From assembly GCA_035578155.1 (NCBI GenBank), contig JAPWDM010000003.1, forward strand, positions 69,804,142-69,868,141: 64,000 bases of DNA, written 5' to 3'. Shown here piece after piece: positions 12,399 through 23,818 of this stretch. Positions within the stretch are counted from its first letter, which is position 1; each line of letters opens with the position of its first letter. Source of the DNA: Brachynemurus nebulosus. Lineage: Eukaryota > Arthropoda > Insecta > Neuroptera > Myrmeleontidae. A program made the translations under genes and the position numbers. The notes below the pieces were generated by a model. The model searched no databases. It was not told the DNA's origin and saw only the letters and a program-made list of their open reading frames with translations.

Positions 12399-12468
12399 AT
12401 GTTGGATAAACACACGTTAGAGATCAAACATCATGATCACCATAATCATCATCATGAAGTCTCAACAG
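12399..12468 (+). CDS. First coding exon of an unidentified gene, histidine-rich N-terminus
   Basis: ATG in a good context (CAAAATG) opens 23 codons plus one base and ends in ACAG|GTAAAT, a proper splice donor. The peptide starts MLDKHTLEIK and then contains a histidine cluster (KHHDHHNHHH, residues 10-19), followed by EVST. There is an in-frame stop just upstream. The exon ends in phase 1, matching the phase of the two downstream exons. Base composition (about 40 percent GC) is richer than its surroundings. I do not recognise the protein. Histidine clusters occur in metal-binding proteins and in disordered regulatory tails, but nothing here decides between them. An alternative is that this is untranslated leader and translation starts at the ATG in exon 2. 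Confidence 0.6.
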
Positions 12469-12665
12469 GTAAATTGATTAGAGTTTAAGTTCGATTAAGT
12501 TTAATAAATTTGGATCTTATGTGTTGAAGTTCTTACAGTATATCAGTTGTTTTCTGATTTTTGAAAGGTTGTATCTCAGTGAAAAATGATCATATTATAA
12601 TGGTGACTTTAAAAGATTAGGTACAGAATAATTGCTTGAATAAAAACTTTTAATTTTTATGGTTA

Positions 12666-12791
12666 CAGTAAACTCACGGTTATCCGAGCCTCCAAATTAT
12701 CCGAGGTGGTCCGTGTTTTTTGTTTTTATTGTTTTTTGTTTTTGTACAGTAACTTTGGTCCCAACAACCTTGGATAATTGGGAGTCTACTG
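12666..12791. mobile_element. pogo/Tigger-like MITE (126 bp)
   Basis: Flanked by TA on both sides. The left end CAGTAAACTCACGGTTATCC and the inverted right end CAGTAGACTCCCAATTATCC match each other and the pogo-type terminal pattern. It lies 200 bp inside intron 1. Confidence 0.75.
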
Positions 12792-12793
12792 TA

Positions 12794-15129
12794 TAAGGGA
12801 CGGAAAGATTTTTACACCCACCTCCTTTTTCAAAATGATTATTGTGCAATATTAAAAAAAAACTTTTCTTTTTGTTTTCTCAATTTTTTTTATTGTTTTT
12901 ATTTTACAAAAAATATTTTTGAAATATAATTTAAAGCGTTCGGTTAATCACTGCTTTTTAATTAGTTAATTAATTACAATTAGTACACAAGTACTAATTT
13001 CCGCACTTGGTGTTATCAAACTTTACACAAATAACAAAAAAAAGTATAAATAAACTTTTTAAGGAGACAAATATTTTTGTTCAAGTCGAATAGTACAGTA
13101 TTTCTCGAAAGTAATCAAACATATGTTTCAAGCAGATTGTCTTCTATGCAGTTATGTTATTATAAGATTTTCATTTTTTCTATTAAAGTGTTGAAATTTG
13201 GTTAAAAAGTTTACATTATCAATCAAAGCTTTATTTTAAGTAGATTTTATAATTTTAGTTTTACCAAAAATAAAAACAACAGTAGTGAAAATTTATAATT
13301 AGCCATAATATTCACTTCTCTATCCAAAGAAATTGGAAATTTTAACCAAAAAATGATTTTATAACGAAATAAAAATTTTCTAAATGAGCTTCTCTGGACT
13401 GGTTAAATTAATATAGAATTTTGCGGTAAAATTTTCATTTTCGCCATAATAATATCAAAATTTGAGTAGTAAAAGCGAATTTTTTGTTAGATCTTCACTT
13501 CCCGTAAATTTATAGTAAAAACCTACAAATAACAGTAAAAATTGAGCCTGGGTTAATTAAACCAGTATATTTAATATACTTAATGACGTCATAGGGATGG
13601 TATTTTTTCATTTTCTTTCGCGGTAAATTTTTCATTTTTACTATTTTTGGTCAGTAGTAGGTACAGCGTGAATTTTATAAAAAAATTTAAAGCGAGGCAC
13701 CAAAACCGATAACCAAAAACAACGGTAAAGCTTCGGTGGGTTACATTTTGTGCCAATGTTTTGAATTTTTGTAAAAACTCTCTTGCGAATCTCATATCTC
13801 TCATATTTTTGTACACTGTTGTACGAAATGAAAGGTTCACCATTACTCATCAGTTCAACCGTCATGTTATGTACTTCATACATACAAATATTGCCAGGCC
13901 ATGCCATTAACAGTGATAAAAATTTTTCCAATTGACCTTTTCATAAAATTATACAGCACAATTATTATATTATTGTAATAATTACTTGTACATAGCAATA
14001 AATAATTATTATCTTTTCGTTTGTACATGTCATCTTACTAACTGCCTATAAAATTATGTATAAAATATAATTTTATACGGTACACTTGAACCTCACTAAT
14101 TGCTATAGCGACGTGGCGCCAACTTACCTTTATGAAGTAAGGCCAGGCACATAAAATTGATTGTTATCTCGACTAAATTGTTAAATGAAAATTGATAAGC
14201 CGATCGATGTAGTATTTTGATTTTTCTGTCGAGTCATTCGGGTGTCGATAGTATGTTTAAAAAGAAATTGTATATATGCGCCTAGTCTAAACTCTAAACA
14301 CATAAATATAGATGTTGGCACTGCTTGTAAGAAACTTAACAATTGCAGTTTTTACCCGTGTTATAACAATTATCGAAGTATTACCGTAGGCATGTTTTTC
14401 AAAGTATCGTTTTTCATATTAATTACAAATTTATTGAAATACAATTATTTTTCTTAATACTTTATCGTTAGATGATCAGACAATTAAAATTATCATCAGT
14501 ATGTTATGATAATTAACAAGTAATAAATATTATAAGAAGACAAACTAACTCTTAATTGCCAAGTAAGAATTATTATTACTTTTGAAGAATTTTTTTTTAA
14601 TTTTTATGTAAATATAAGAAAAAACTAATCTTTGTTGTTACATAATTTATTTATAATCAAACTTCCTATAACGTAATAATAAAATGAGTAACATAATATT
14701 TTCAAAAAATTTTAGTTTTAATTTACGTAAAATAGATAAATTAACTATTTATATCTATTCTTTCTATGCGATGAATAGGAACCACATAAAAAATCGCACA
14801 AAAAAATAGTCAAAAACTTTAGCTCTAAAAAGTATAGTTTGTTACAGATTGTAAAAAAAATTCTTTTATGTGGTTCCGAACCACCCGTCGCTACTATAAT
14901 AAGTCTTACATAACTAGAATAATATAACCCAGTCTTTAATTTTATTTATTTTATATAAAATAAAATACTTATTGATAAATCGTGTCCGTCCAATCACCTT
15001 GATTTTTTGAATTTGATACTTGAAACAATTCCTAATTGCTAGTGATTATGATTATTTTTATTTTTTTGAAGATCTCTTAAAAAATTGCGTTCTCTTAAAA
15101 TAAACAAAGTTATTTTCAGTAAAGTAGAA
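12794..15129. other. Intron 1 stretch with one small hairpin
   Basis: Mostly AT-rich, nothing coding. At 14777..14875 ACCACATAAAA and inverted TTTTATGTGGT bound about 100 bp with an AATCGCACAAAAAA block also found in the mariner-type element at 60.0-60.5 kb, so it is probably a short relative. Confidence 0.4.
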
Positions 15130-15137
15130 GTTACCGA

Positions 15138-15333
15138 CAGAGGCGTGGAGAAAAATGGCGAGCCCCGGAAATAAATTTCATTTTTAAAAATTTTTTGCCT
15201 GAAAAAATTTGTGATGAGTAAAAAAAAGCTCCTTCAGCTTCTTTCCGGGCCCCTTACCTACAGTTACGGGCCCCTTTTTAAGTTCGGGCTCCAAGGCTAC
15301 AGCCCTGGCTACCCCACTCTCTCGTCGGGCCTG
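15138..15333. mobile_element. hAT MITE, GC-rich (196 bp)
   Basis: GTTACCGA is duplicated exactly on both sides (15130..15137 and 15334..15341), an 8-bp hAT-type target duplication. Ends are CAGAGGCGTGG and ..GGGCCTG. The inside carries repeated GGGCCCCTT blocks, unlike the AT-rich surroundings. Confidence 0.7.
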
Positions 15334-15463
15334 GTTACCGAAATTCTAATATCAGTAAAGTTTGCTTTATACCTGTCCAGAGATAAAAAATTTATTAAGC
15401 CGTTTTTGACTTGGCACGTCCGGTAAAGATATGATTAAAATAGAGAATAATATAAAAATATAT

Positions 15464-16144
15464 TTTTCTTTTTCGTTTTGACCGCTACCCAAAGTGATGA
15501 GGATTACAGGATTTGTGTAAAAATTAAATTAAAATTTTCCAACAAATTCCATAAGAGAAATTTATTTTGTTGTTCAATATATTTCGGCACAGTTGGCGCC
15601 ATTTTCAAGAACATACATCTACAATATAAAAATAACAACATTTTTTAACAATTTTAAAAGTAAGAAAAAATTTTAAAAAAGAATTATTTCTAGAAATAAT
15701 TTACATAAATGTCAGCCTATATTAATTACAATTTTGTTTGTTTTTTAGGAAAGGCTACCTTCCAGAATGGGTTTGATCTAAATAAGATACAATTTACAAT
15801 CTAAATAAGATACAATTTACAGATCAAACCCATTCTGGAAGGTAACCTTTCCTAAGAAACAAACAAAATTGTAATTAATATAGGCTGACATTTATGTAAA
15901 TTATTTCTAAAAATATTTCTTTTTTAAAATTTTTTCTTACTTTTAAAATTGTTAAAAAATGTTGTTATTGTTATGTTGTAGAATGTAGATGTATGTTCTT
16001 GAAAATGGCGCCAACTGTGCCGAAATATATTGAACAGCAAAATAAATTTCTCTTATGGAATTTGTTGGAAAATTTTAATTTAATTTTTACACAAATCCTG
16101 TAATCCTCATCACTTTGGGTAGCGGTCAAAACGAAAAAGAAAAT
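15464..16144. repeat. Foldback: long inverted repeat with ~320-bp arms
   Basis: The left arm 15464..15779 and right arm 15821..16144 are near-perfect inverted copies, from TTTTTCGTTTTGACCGC at the outer end to CCAGAATGGGTTTGATC at the inner end. The 41-bp loop holds two copies of AAATAAGATACAATTTACA. No open frame; transcribed as part of intron 1 it would fold into a long hairpin. Confidence 0.85.
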
Positions 16145-16327
16145 TATTCTTCAACCCAAAAGAGAAAAATCATAAATATATATTTCAAAATAATTTTTAT
16201 GTGAGTAATTTTATTTAAAATTGAAAACAAACAAAACCAGAATGGCTTATGAATGTTGTACGAATGTAATAATGGAACATTTCAATCAATCGTACATGAA
16301 ATTACCCATTCACTTTTGCATTTTATT

Positions 16328-17026
16328 AACTTCCCATAGGAAGTTATTGTAATGTGTCCGATTTTACGAATCGCTAATTTTGACATATCTCCACGTTTCA
16401 AGGTCACTAGAATCCGAATCCATCGTTTTTAGCGTGATGTCTGTGTGTACGTTCGTTAGTTCGTTGGATCGTTCGTTCGTTCGTTTGTTCGTTCGTTCAT
16501 GAATCTTTTTTGGTCTCTCATATTTCGAGAACAAATGATGATATCAACTCCGGACTAATTTCATTAGATGCGTAATCAAAAAAATGAAGACCGGATAAAG
16601 TTTTCAGCAAATTCGGATTAGCGGTTTTTTTGTGGTAAAAAAACGGAAGTAACTTCATTAAGATAATATAGATTATATGGATTTTTTACCATAACATTAT
16701 TATATAATGGCCTAAGAACCTTTCTTGATGTTAAAAACGCCAGTATTTTATAACAAAATTTAAAAAAAAAATCGAAATAAGAAAAATTTGAAAAAATTAG
16801 TCTCTTGCCAAAATATATTTTGTCTCGCATATCTTGAGAACAAATGATGTTATCATTTGTTTGATAAGGGTAGAGCCCTCACCTTTAGGTACAGAAGGCA
16901 ATGCCCCCGGTATGGTGCAAGAGGCAAAGCCTCTGTCGGGGGCCCGGGGGAGGAATCGCTTGAAATGAAAAAAGAATTATTTATGTACAGCAGTCTCTAG
17001 TCTTTAAGGACACCCAGTGGGAAGTT
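16328..17026. mobile_element. Nonautonomous element with AACTTCCCA ends and GTTC repeats
   Basis: It starts AACTTCCCATAGGAAGTT (itself a small hairpin) and ends CCCAGTGGGAAGTT. The interior has a (GTTC)n-like tract at 16451..16499 and a GC-rich part near 16900..16945 with GGGGGCCCGGGGG. No transposase; the minus-strand frame at 16618..16830 has no recognisable features. Superfamily undetermined. Confidence 0.5.
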
Positions 17027-20014
17027 GACAGTGTGGGTAGACCTGTCCCCCAAATTTTTTTAAAATTCATCTCTGCAAATATGAAAATATTATGAATGAA
17101 CGTCTAGACTTAATAAGTCGGTCACTGATTTTTATCATTGCCGCTGTGTTTCAATGCAAAATTTATAAAATATGAGTTTGTGTCTTAATATTAAATGATA
17201 AATTACGTCAGTTGATTCTGAATGAAAATATGATGAATGATGATACTGATCATCGCAATGTATTTTTATTTTTTTGATAACGTACTAAAATTGTATAAAA
17301 ATATACAAAATTTTAAATTAACCACTTTTTGAACTTTGACCGCAATTCGATGCGCGGGATATTCAAGATCGAATCAAAAAATAAACTTATGCAGTTCAAG
17401 AAAAATAAATAGAGTTGCTTTACAATTTTAACACGTTCACTGACGTTCACGCAATGGGAGGGAGCATTATCCAGTATAATGACGTACATGTTATAGGTTC
17501 CTAAGTACATACCATGGACCGGTATCTATGTAACTTTTTTTCAAGTACATACTTTTAAAAGTTTAGGAATATTTTGTCAAAATTTAATTAGGTGTTACTC
17601 ACTTTCAACTTTATCAACTTTTTCGAGGAATCTGTAGTTTAGACATTGGGTATAGAAGTGTGGTGGAAAAAAGGGTATACGCCTGAAATTACTGTTTTGA
17701 GAAACACATATTAGAAATTTTGGTTATATAACATGAAGGCAAAATTTAAAGTACCAATAATAAACTATATTATTGTATTAATGAGTTAAATACTGCTGCC
17801 ACAACTTCTTGCAACATACCGAATTTTCCAGGACTAATCTACTTCCTGGAAAATCCTGGAAATGGCTGAACCAATTTTTATCAAATCTGGCTAAGAATCA
17901 TCCCAAAATTACTAGTTAAAAGCTTTTATTTAACTTGCTATGTTAGTATGTTGGTTTAGATCAAATCTTGGAATCAAAATTTAGACAGGTTCTAATTGAG
18001 GTAGAGGTTTCAAATTTTGCATACGTTTCTAACCTTGATGACAATGCAATATTGTATAATTAGTTTTTCCCTAAATTGCCCCAAACCAAAATTGTTGATT
18101 TTTAATCCTATGCAACTTTTTGACATTTCGAATTGTCAAATATTGTCCATTGATTTTACATTGCAATTTTTTGTTTCCATAGTTATGTCTGATTAGGGTA
18201 AATTAACCGATTAAAATATACGTAGAAAAATTACTTCTTTATTGTTTTTTTTTTAAATTAATTGTAATCAGAAAGAGTAGAAAATAAAATAAAGTAAAAA
18301 AATAGAGAAAGTAAAAAAAGATAATGCCTCAAGCTTTTGTAAATTATGTTGCATATTGCTTCAAACTTCACTCAGTAGTTATTTCATTTTTTTAAGCCCA
18401 TTTTTAAATAAAAGCTTTTCCTTAAAAAACATTTTTTTTACTTTATTTTTTTTTAAATTAAAAAAAAAAAAAAAAACTAAGTCCCTTTTTCAGACTTTTG
18501 TCTAATACAAACGCTATCCGCCAAATAATCATTTAAAACTTTTAAGATCTATTGTAGAATCTATATATAAAAAACCATTTGTCCCGAATCGATAACAAAA
18601 AATGTCATCGCCTTCAAAATTAATAGAACCGATCAAATATGGCCCGAGGAAACATTATGCCAGTATTTGGCAAAGTATATTATTGACGTATTTGTTATTG
18701 CAAACATTATTATTGTAAAGATGACCTAACATTCCCATATTCTAATTACCTAACACATGTACATAAGAAATACAGTTAGAATATTAATTAATTACTGAAC
18801 CTCATCAATATATTACAGTGGTTTTCAGTTATAAATGACATTGGAGGAAATTCAAACCGAGACATTATAGAAATTCGTTATATCTGAAGTGGATATAAAT
18901 GAAATCCAGTGTATGTATTAAATGAATTTGTACAAATGGCAAAGCAAATACAAAATATTTGAAAAAAAAAATGTTAAAATTTTTTTAAAATTATAAATTA
19001 AATATTTAATTAATATTAATTATTTGCAATATCATTGCTTTAGTGGTAAATCAATAGGAAACAATATAAAGTAAAATTATGTAATTGTGAGTATAAACTA
19101 AAATCAGTTTTCTATCAATTATAAAACTCACAAAGTTTTTGAAATCTGTATTTTTTTAAAAATATTTCTCTCTTTGATAATTTGTCTTCCAAATAAGACT
19201 AAAATAAAGAACAACAAACGTTTAAGATTTGAATGGCTTATTTTTTTCTAAATTCAAATCTTTTGCTATCGTCTATTTCATTTTGTACCTATATTAGGTA
19301 TTTCAGCCCTGCTATTGATCAGGAAACGAAACGAGCCATATTTCCATATTTTGACATCAATAACAAAAGATTTGCCCCACCCTATAGTGTTTTATAATCT
19401 CTCGGGCTTTTTTTACGTAATAAACGACATTTTATCTGATAGAATGTATGAAGCCACAACATTTTCAAACGACAAATGAACTTGAAATTAGTTTAACAAT
19501 TTACACCTAATTAAAAATTTAGTTATTTTTTTTATCAGACAATGTTTACTTTTTAAATTTCTATGTAATTATTAATTAAGATATTTACTTTTTTTAAAAA
19601 ATATGATAATTCTATTTCCGTATATCCTAAATTTATAATTTATAAATAAAGTATTTCATATCAGAAAAAAATTTATTATACCTAGACCATAATGGCGGAA
19701 GTGTCCTCCAGCGACATTTATAAATTGAAAGGATTAAGAGAAAACAGTTTCATTTTGTTATTTTAATAATTTTTAAATTTTATTTATTTAGTGTTGAGTT
19801 ACACCACTTTAAGAAATGTGCTTTTTTTTTTAAAAAATAATTAAGATTTAATTGTTATCTTATAATATTTAGTTAAATATTTAATTATAATTTACAGTTA
19901 TAAATAAATTGACAAATACTATAATTAGATCAAAATGTCTATTGTATTTAAAATTTTTTTCCAAGGTACAATACATTTCCTTTTAATATTTGGATAGTTA
20001 ATCTTTTTTTATAA
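17027..20014. other. Intron 1, AT-rich, little structure
   Basis: Nothing coding. The part at 17815..17930 (TCCTGGAAATGGCTG, GGCTAAGAATCATCCCA) resembles 49.5-49.65 kb and is probably one dispersed repeat. Confidence 0.35.
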
Positions 20015-20634
20015 AGTCCCTATAATAAATAGAGTAATGACATGTGTGCTGAACGCTGATTGGTTCCGGCATTTTCTGTCCGATGTTGGGTAAAAAAAAT
20101 TGAAAATAAATTAAATATTTAACAAAATTCATTTAGTTTAACCTAGAAAGAATAATTAAATTAAATTTTTTTAATTGTTCATAAATTTATAACTTAAATG
20201 AACAATAATTATGTACTCAAAAATATTTACTCAAACATGTGATAATAATTAATTTTGAATCTTCCCGCTCTGTTTTGGACAAAAAATGGATGGCATGTCA
20301 CGACTCTATTTATTATAGGGACTCTACATAATGTCAGAGTTCATATAATAAATAGAGTCATGACATGTCATCCATTTTCTGTCCAAAACAGAGCGGGAAG
20401 CTTCAAAATTAATTATTATCACATGTTTGAGTAAATATTTTTGAGTACATAATTATTGTTAATAAGTTATGAATTAATGAACGATTAAGAGGTTTTAATT
20501 TAAGAGGTTAAACTAAATGATTTTTGTTAACATTTAATTTATTTCCAATGTATTTTACGCAAATTTTGGACAGAAAATGCCGGAACCAATCAATGTTCAG
20601 CACACCTGTCACGACTCTATTTATTATGGGGACT
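20015..20634. mobile_element. Two MITEs fused as an inverted repeat (~310-bp arms)
   Basis: Each half carries CCCTATAATAAATAGAG at one end and CTCTATTTATTATAGGG or a variant at the other. The second half (about 20334..20634) is the inverted copy of the first (20015..20330). Shared blocks include GGTTCCGGCATTTTCTGTCC and CAAACATGTGATAATAATTA. The junction ACTCTACATAATGTCAGAGT lies between them. No open frame. Confidence 0.75.
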
Positions 20635-21094
20635 CTACGTAATGTATATTTGTGATTACATCTGTTGATTATTGTTTGAAAAACAATGTATGGTTTGAAT
20701 CTTAGAGTTTGTTTTTATATTTATTTTTTATTTGCGCTTACTATAAACAGTGAGCTGTTCATACTTAACAATACAAAAATTTTTATTTATCTTTAAAAAA
20801 GAAAACCTTGATTCAGTGATCTTTCCAACTGATTTATTGGTGTTAATCTTTTTCTCTTATTTAGTAAAACCTACTTTTCAAAAAAAAAAAAAGAAATATT
20901 TATTTGATTGGATTGAATCTGATTTTTTTTTGTAAACGACTGTTGATTTCGATAACTGTCACACTAATGATAATGTAGATGCAACAAAAAATCAAACACA
21001 CGTATGTGGCAATTATCGAATTTTTATTGTAATTTTGTAGTAAACGTTGGACATGCATAAAAAAAAATACTAATTTCTTTTGTTTTTGTTGCAG

Positions 21095-21160
21095 CCATGT
21101 CAACAGAATCACAAGCAAATGACATCGAAGACACAATTCAAAATCTACTCAATACCACCG
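21095..21160 (+). CDS. Second coding exon (66 nt) of the same gene, symmetric phase 1-1
   Basis: A pyrimidine-rich tract and TTGCAG acceptor at 21081..21094 precede the exon, and GTAAGT follows at 21161. Joined to exon 1 the split codon is G|CC (Ala). The frame then reads MSTESQANDIEDTIQNLLNT, followed by T and a split Gly codon, without stops. The segment is polar and acidic, and looks like a short helix or disordered linker; no membrane segment or known motif. The length is a multiple of three with phase 1 at both ends, so it can be included or skipped freely. Its internal ATG (preceded by GCC) could act as an alternative start if a promoter lies in intron 1. Family unknown. Confidence 0.65.
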
Positions 21161-21746
21161 GTAAGTTATTCAAATATTCGTTTGGAATGTTGCTTTAAAT
21201 CTTAGTTTTAATTGTTAGTTTAGCTTGGCACACGTATGAAAAACTTTCGAAAATTACCGTGTAAATAAACAATTGTGATTTACATTGGCACATGAAAGTG
21301 TTAACGACAAAATCATCAATCATTATCGAACAGTTTATTAAGAATTCATTGAAAAATCACTAATGACGGGAAAGTTTAATTTTATAAAATCATTGAAAAT
21401 CTAATATAATAATTTTTTTTTCAATTAATAAATATTTTAAATATTGTTTAAACAAATGATTGAAACCGGTTTAAATGCTCCTATAAAATGGAGCTGTGAC
21501 TAGATAATCAGAATAATTTTGCCCCTGAAGAAAATATCGTTCGGCAGTGACTGGCAGAATAATTTTTGATACGGTGACTACTCCAGTAGTTAATGTAAAC
21601 TATTTATTGTGAAATGATGTTTTCATCAAAAATGAAATTCAAGAGTCAAATTAAATGGTTTAACTAGTTAAAAGACAACAAAATTTTAATATGTATAAGA
21701 ATCAGTTTAGTTTTGTAAGCTAAAATGCACATTCAAAATTTCTTTT
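21161..21746. other. Intron 2 start, nothing recognised
   Basis: Ordinary AT-rich intron after the exon 2 donor. Confidence 0.35.
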
Positions 21747-22290
21747 TCCTCAAATCAAGGCTCACGGGAATAATCTGAATTAGGGTGATTAGTTAAAGTA
21801 TGGCAATCAGAACGACATAGGTCTAACATGATTGATTCGACAGGAGTGTTCTTTTTAATGGTCCTTCGAGCTTAATTTTGGTAAAAATAAAAACTACGAA
21901 AATGCAATACTCACGCACAGTTTTGTTATCCTATTATTTATTTACGGTTTTTAAGGTATTAAAGAATTTTAGTAACCTTAGTGACGTCATCAAATTAAAA
22001 ATTTTTTTTCTTAAATCAAGTGTTGTGGAAGTGATTTGAATTAATGTTATTTGTTACACAGGATATGTAATTTGGTTGTAAACTTTTCATTTTTGGTATT
22101 AAAATAACGAAATTCCTTTTAAAAATATGACTCGTTTAAAAGAGATTATTTTCTAGTGATCTTACGAGCCTAATTTTGCTAAAAAAGAAAAGAGCAATTT
22201 TGAAAATCTAATAATTCGCTTCCATTTTCATTATTCTATCATACTATTTACTGCTATTTAAACTATGATAGAATTTCAATTTATTTTTTT
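21747..22290 (+). repeat. Old tandem duplication, two units near 260-300 bp
   Basis: TCAAATCAAGG..GTGATTAGTT at 21758 is echoed by TTAAATCAAGT..GTTATTTGTT at 22015; TTCGAGCTTAATTTTGGTAAA near 21866 by TACGAGCCTAATTTTGCTAAA near 22165. Diverged; no coding. Confidence 0.4.
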
Positions 22291-22566
22291 CAATCATGAA
22301 ATGAGTTTGCATCAAATATATACCTATGTCTTAATTGATAGATAAATACTAAGGCATGAGGATAAGAGTAAAATTAAATTTAGATAAGTGGGTGTTAGAC
22401 ACTCAATAAATCAGAACTTTATAGTTCAGTTGCTAGTTTTTGCAATGATTCGCAAATTTCATTAATATCTTTTAAAAAAACCCGCAAAGAAAATTTACTT
22501 TTAACGGCATTGTCACAAACTGTACGTCCAATACGACCTAGCCGTTTTGTGGTAAATGCATAAGGT

Positions 22567-22591
22567 CTACGAAGGTCAATGACCTTCGTAG
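22567..22591. promoter_or_regulatory. Perfect palindrome containing a PAL1 ecdysone-response-type site
   Basis: The 25-bp block has 12-bp arms around one base (22579). Its core AGGTCAATGACCT at 22573..22585 is the inverted repeat of AGGTCA with a one-base spacer, the known high-affinity EcR/USP site. Function here is inferred only. It could also be the stem of an old hairpin element, though no element ends were found around it. Confidence 0.5.
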
Positions 22592-23290
22592 TCCTAAAAA
22601 CGACACTGTTTCTTAAATTGCGTAAGTTGCGACTATGACTATTAAGAAAACATCAGACCACCCAGTTCGGTGACAGAAAACACGAATTTATAAGGATTTC
22701 GTTGTAAAAACTACGAAATCTAAAAAATAGAATACAATTTTTGTGAAATCTATATTTTACAGACAATTTAGGGCTAGAATTATTCTTGTCAATTGTATTA
22801 CATAAAATGATAGATTAGATTGACTGACTACTGACGCGCGATTGTAAAAGTCGATTATAATATTTATGCGATAATTAATAAAAGTATGTGGTCATGCATA
22901 ATGTACTAAGTTAGTGCTAGTACTAGTAGGTATAGTTGATTTATGTAAATCATAATAATATAATTTGTATTGGTAGATTTAAATGTTGATATAGGTCAAT
23001 AAATTTATATTAAATTATTACTATACTCTTTGATTTATTGTTACTCTCACCAGGTGGTTCAGTTATCTATTCAGCTGGTCTCAAGTTGACTAATGAATAA
23101 TTTCATGTATCAATGTTTTTCTTAATTGATCACAAGGGCTCAACATGACAGATATTATTTCTCTTTTATAGATAGCAAAATTTAGGTCAGTTTGATTTTG
23201 TTGGATTTAGAATGATATATTAGGCAATTTGATTAGAGATAACGGCTGATTTGTAAGTGATAACTTAAAGAAATTGTTTTTGAAGGTTTA
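22592..23290. other. Intron 2 stretch, nothing firm
   Basis: AT-rich sequence between the palindrome and the next hAT element. Confidence 0.3.
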
Positions 23291-23298
23291 AAAATAAT

Positions 23299-23810
23299 CA
23301 GAGTTGTGCCATGTGATGTAAAAAACCAGTATTTTACATTTTTATGTAAAAAATTGTAAAATACGTAAAAAACCGTAAAAAATTTTAGAAAATTGTAAAA
23401 AATGTAAAATACTTAAATCATTTGTCATTTGACTGACAAACAATTTATTTTGACGGTTATTGCTTGTTTATAAGTTCACATGAAAAAATATAAATCTTTT
23501 TAATACTGAATTCTTAAATGAACTATTCTATCAAAACTAAGCTTTCTTTTTCCTGTTTGTCCCCATTTATATTTTTAATTTTCAAATTATTTAATTATTA
23601 AGTTTTACTTTGCAAATATAACAAATACTTCAATTGCAAATATGGAATACCATCAGTAACGCTTACATATCTATTAAATTTAAAAAATATAGTTTTTACA
23701 TTTTTTACAGTTTTTTTTTTTTTATCAAAACAAGAATGTGTAAATTACAAAGTTTTTTACATGTAAAAAACTGTGTAATTTACCCGAAGTAAATTACACG
23801 CATAACTCTG
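23299..23810. mobile_element. hAT-type element rich in TGTAAAA (512 bp)
   Basis: AAAATAAT is duplicated at 23291..23298 and 23811..23818. The ends CAGAGTTGTGCCATG and, inverted, CAGAGTTATGCGTGTAA match. The interior repeats GTAAAAAA and AATGTAAAATAC motifs near both ends. No transposase. Confidence 0.8.
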
Positions 23811-23818
23811 AAAATAAT

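Larger units (their letters stand above)
12469..21094 (+). other. Intron 1 of the split gene (8626 bp)
   Basis: It begins GTAAAT and ends TTGCAG. It holds a pogo-like MITE, a hAT MITE, a 680-bp foldback, a GTTC-repeat element and a pair of inverted MITEs, described separately. No further exon with both a good acceptor and donor and an open phase-1 frame was found. Confidence 0.6.
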
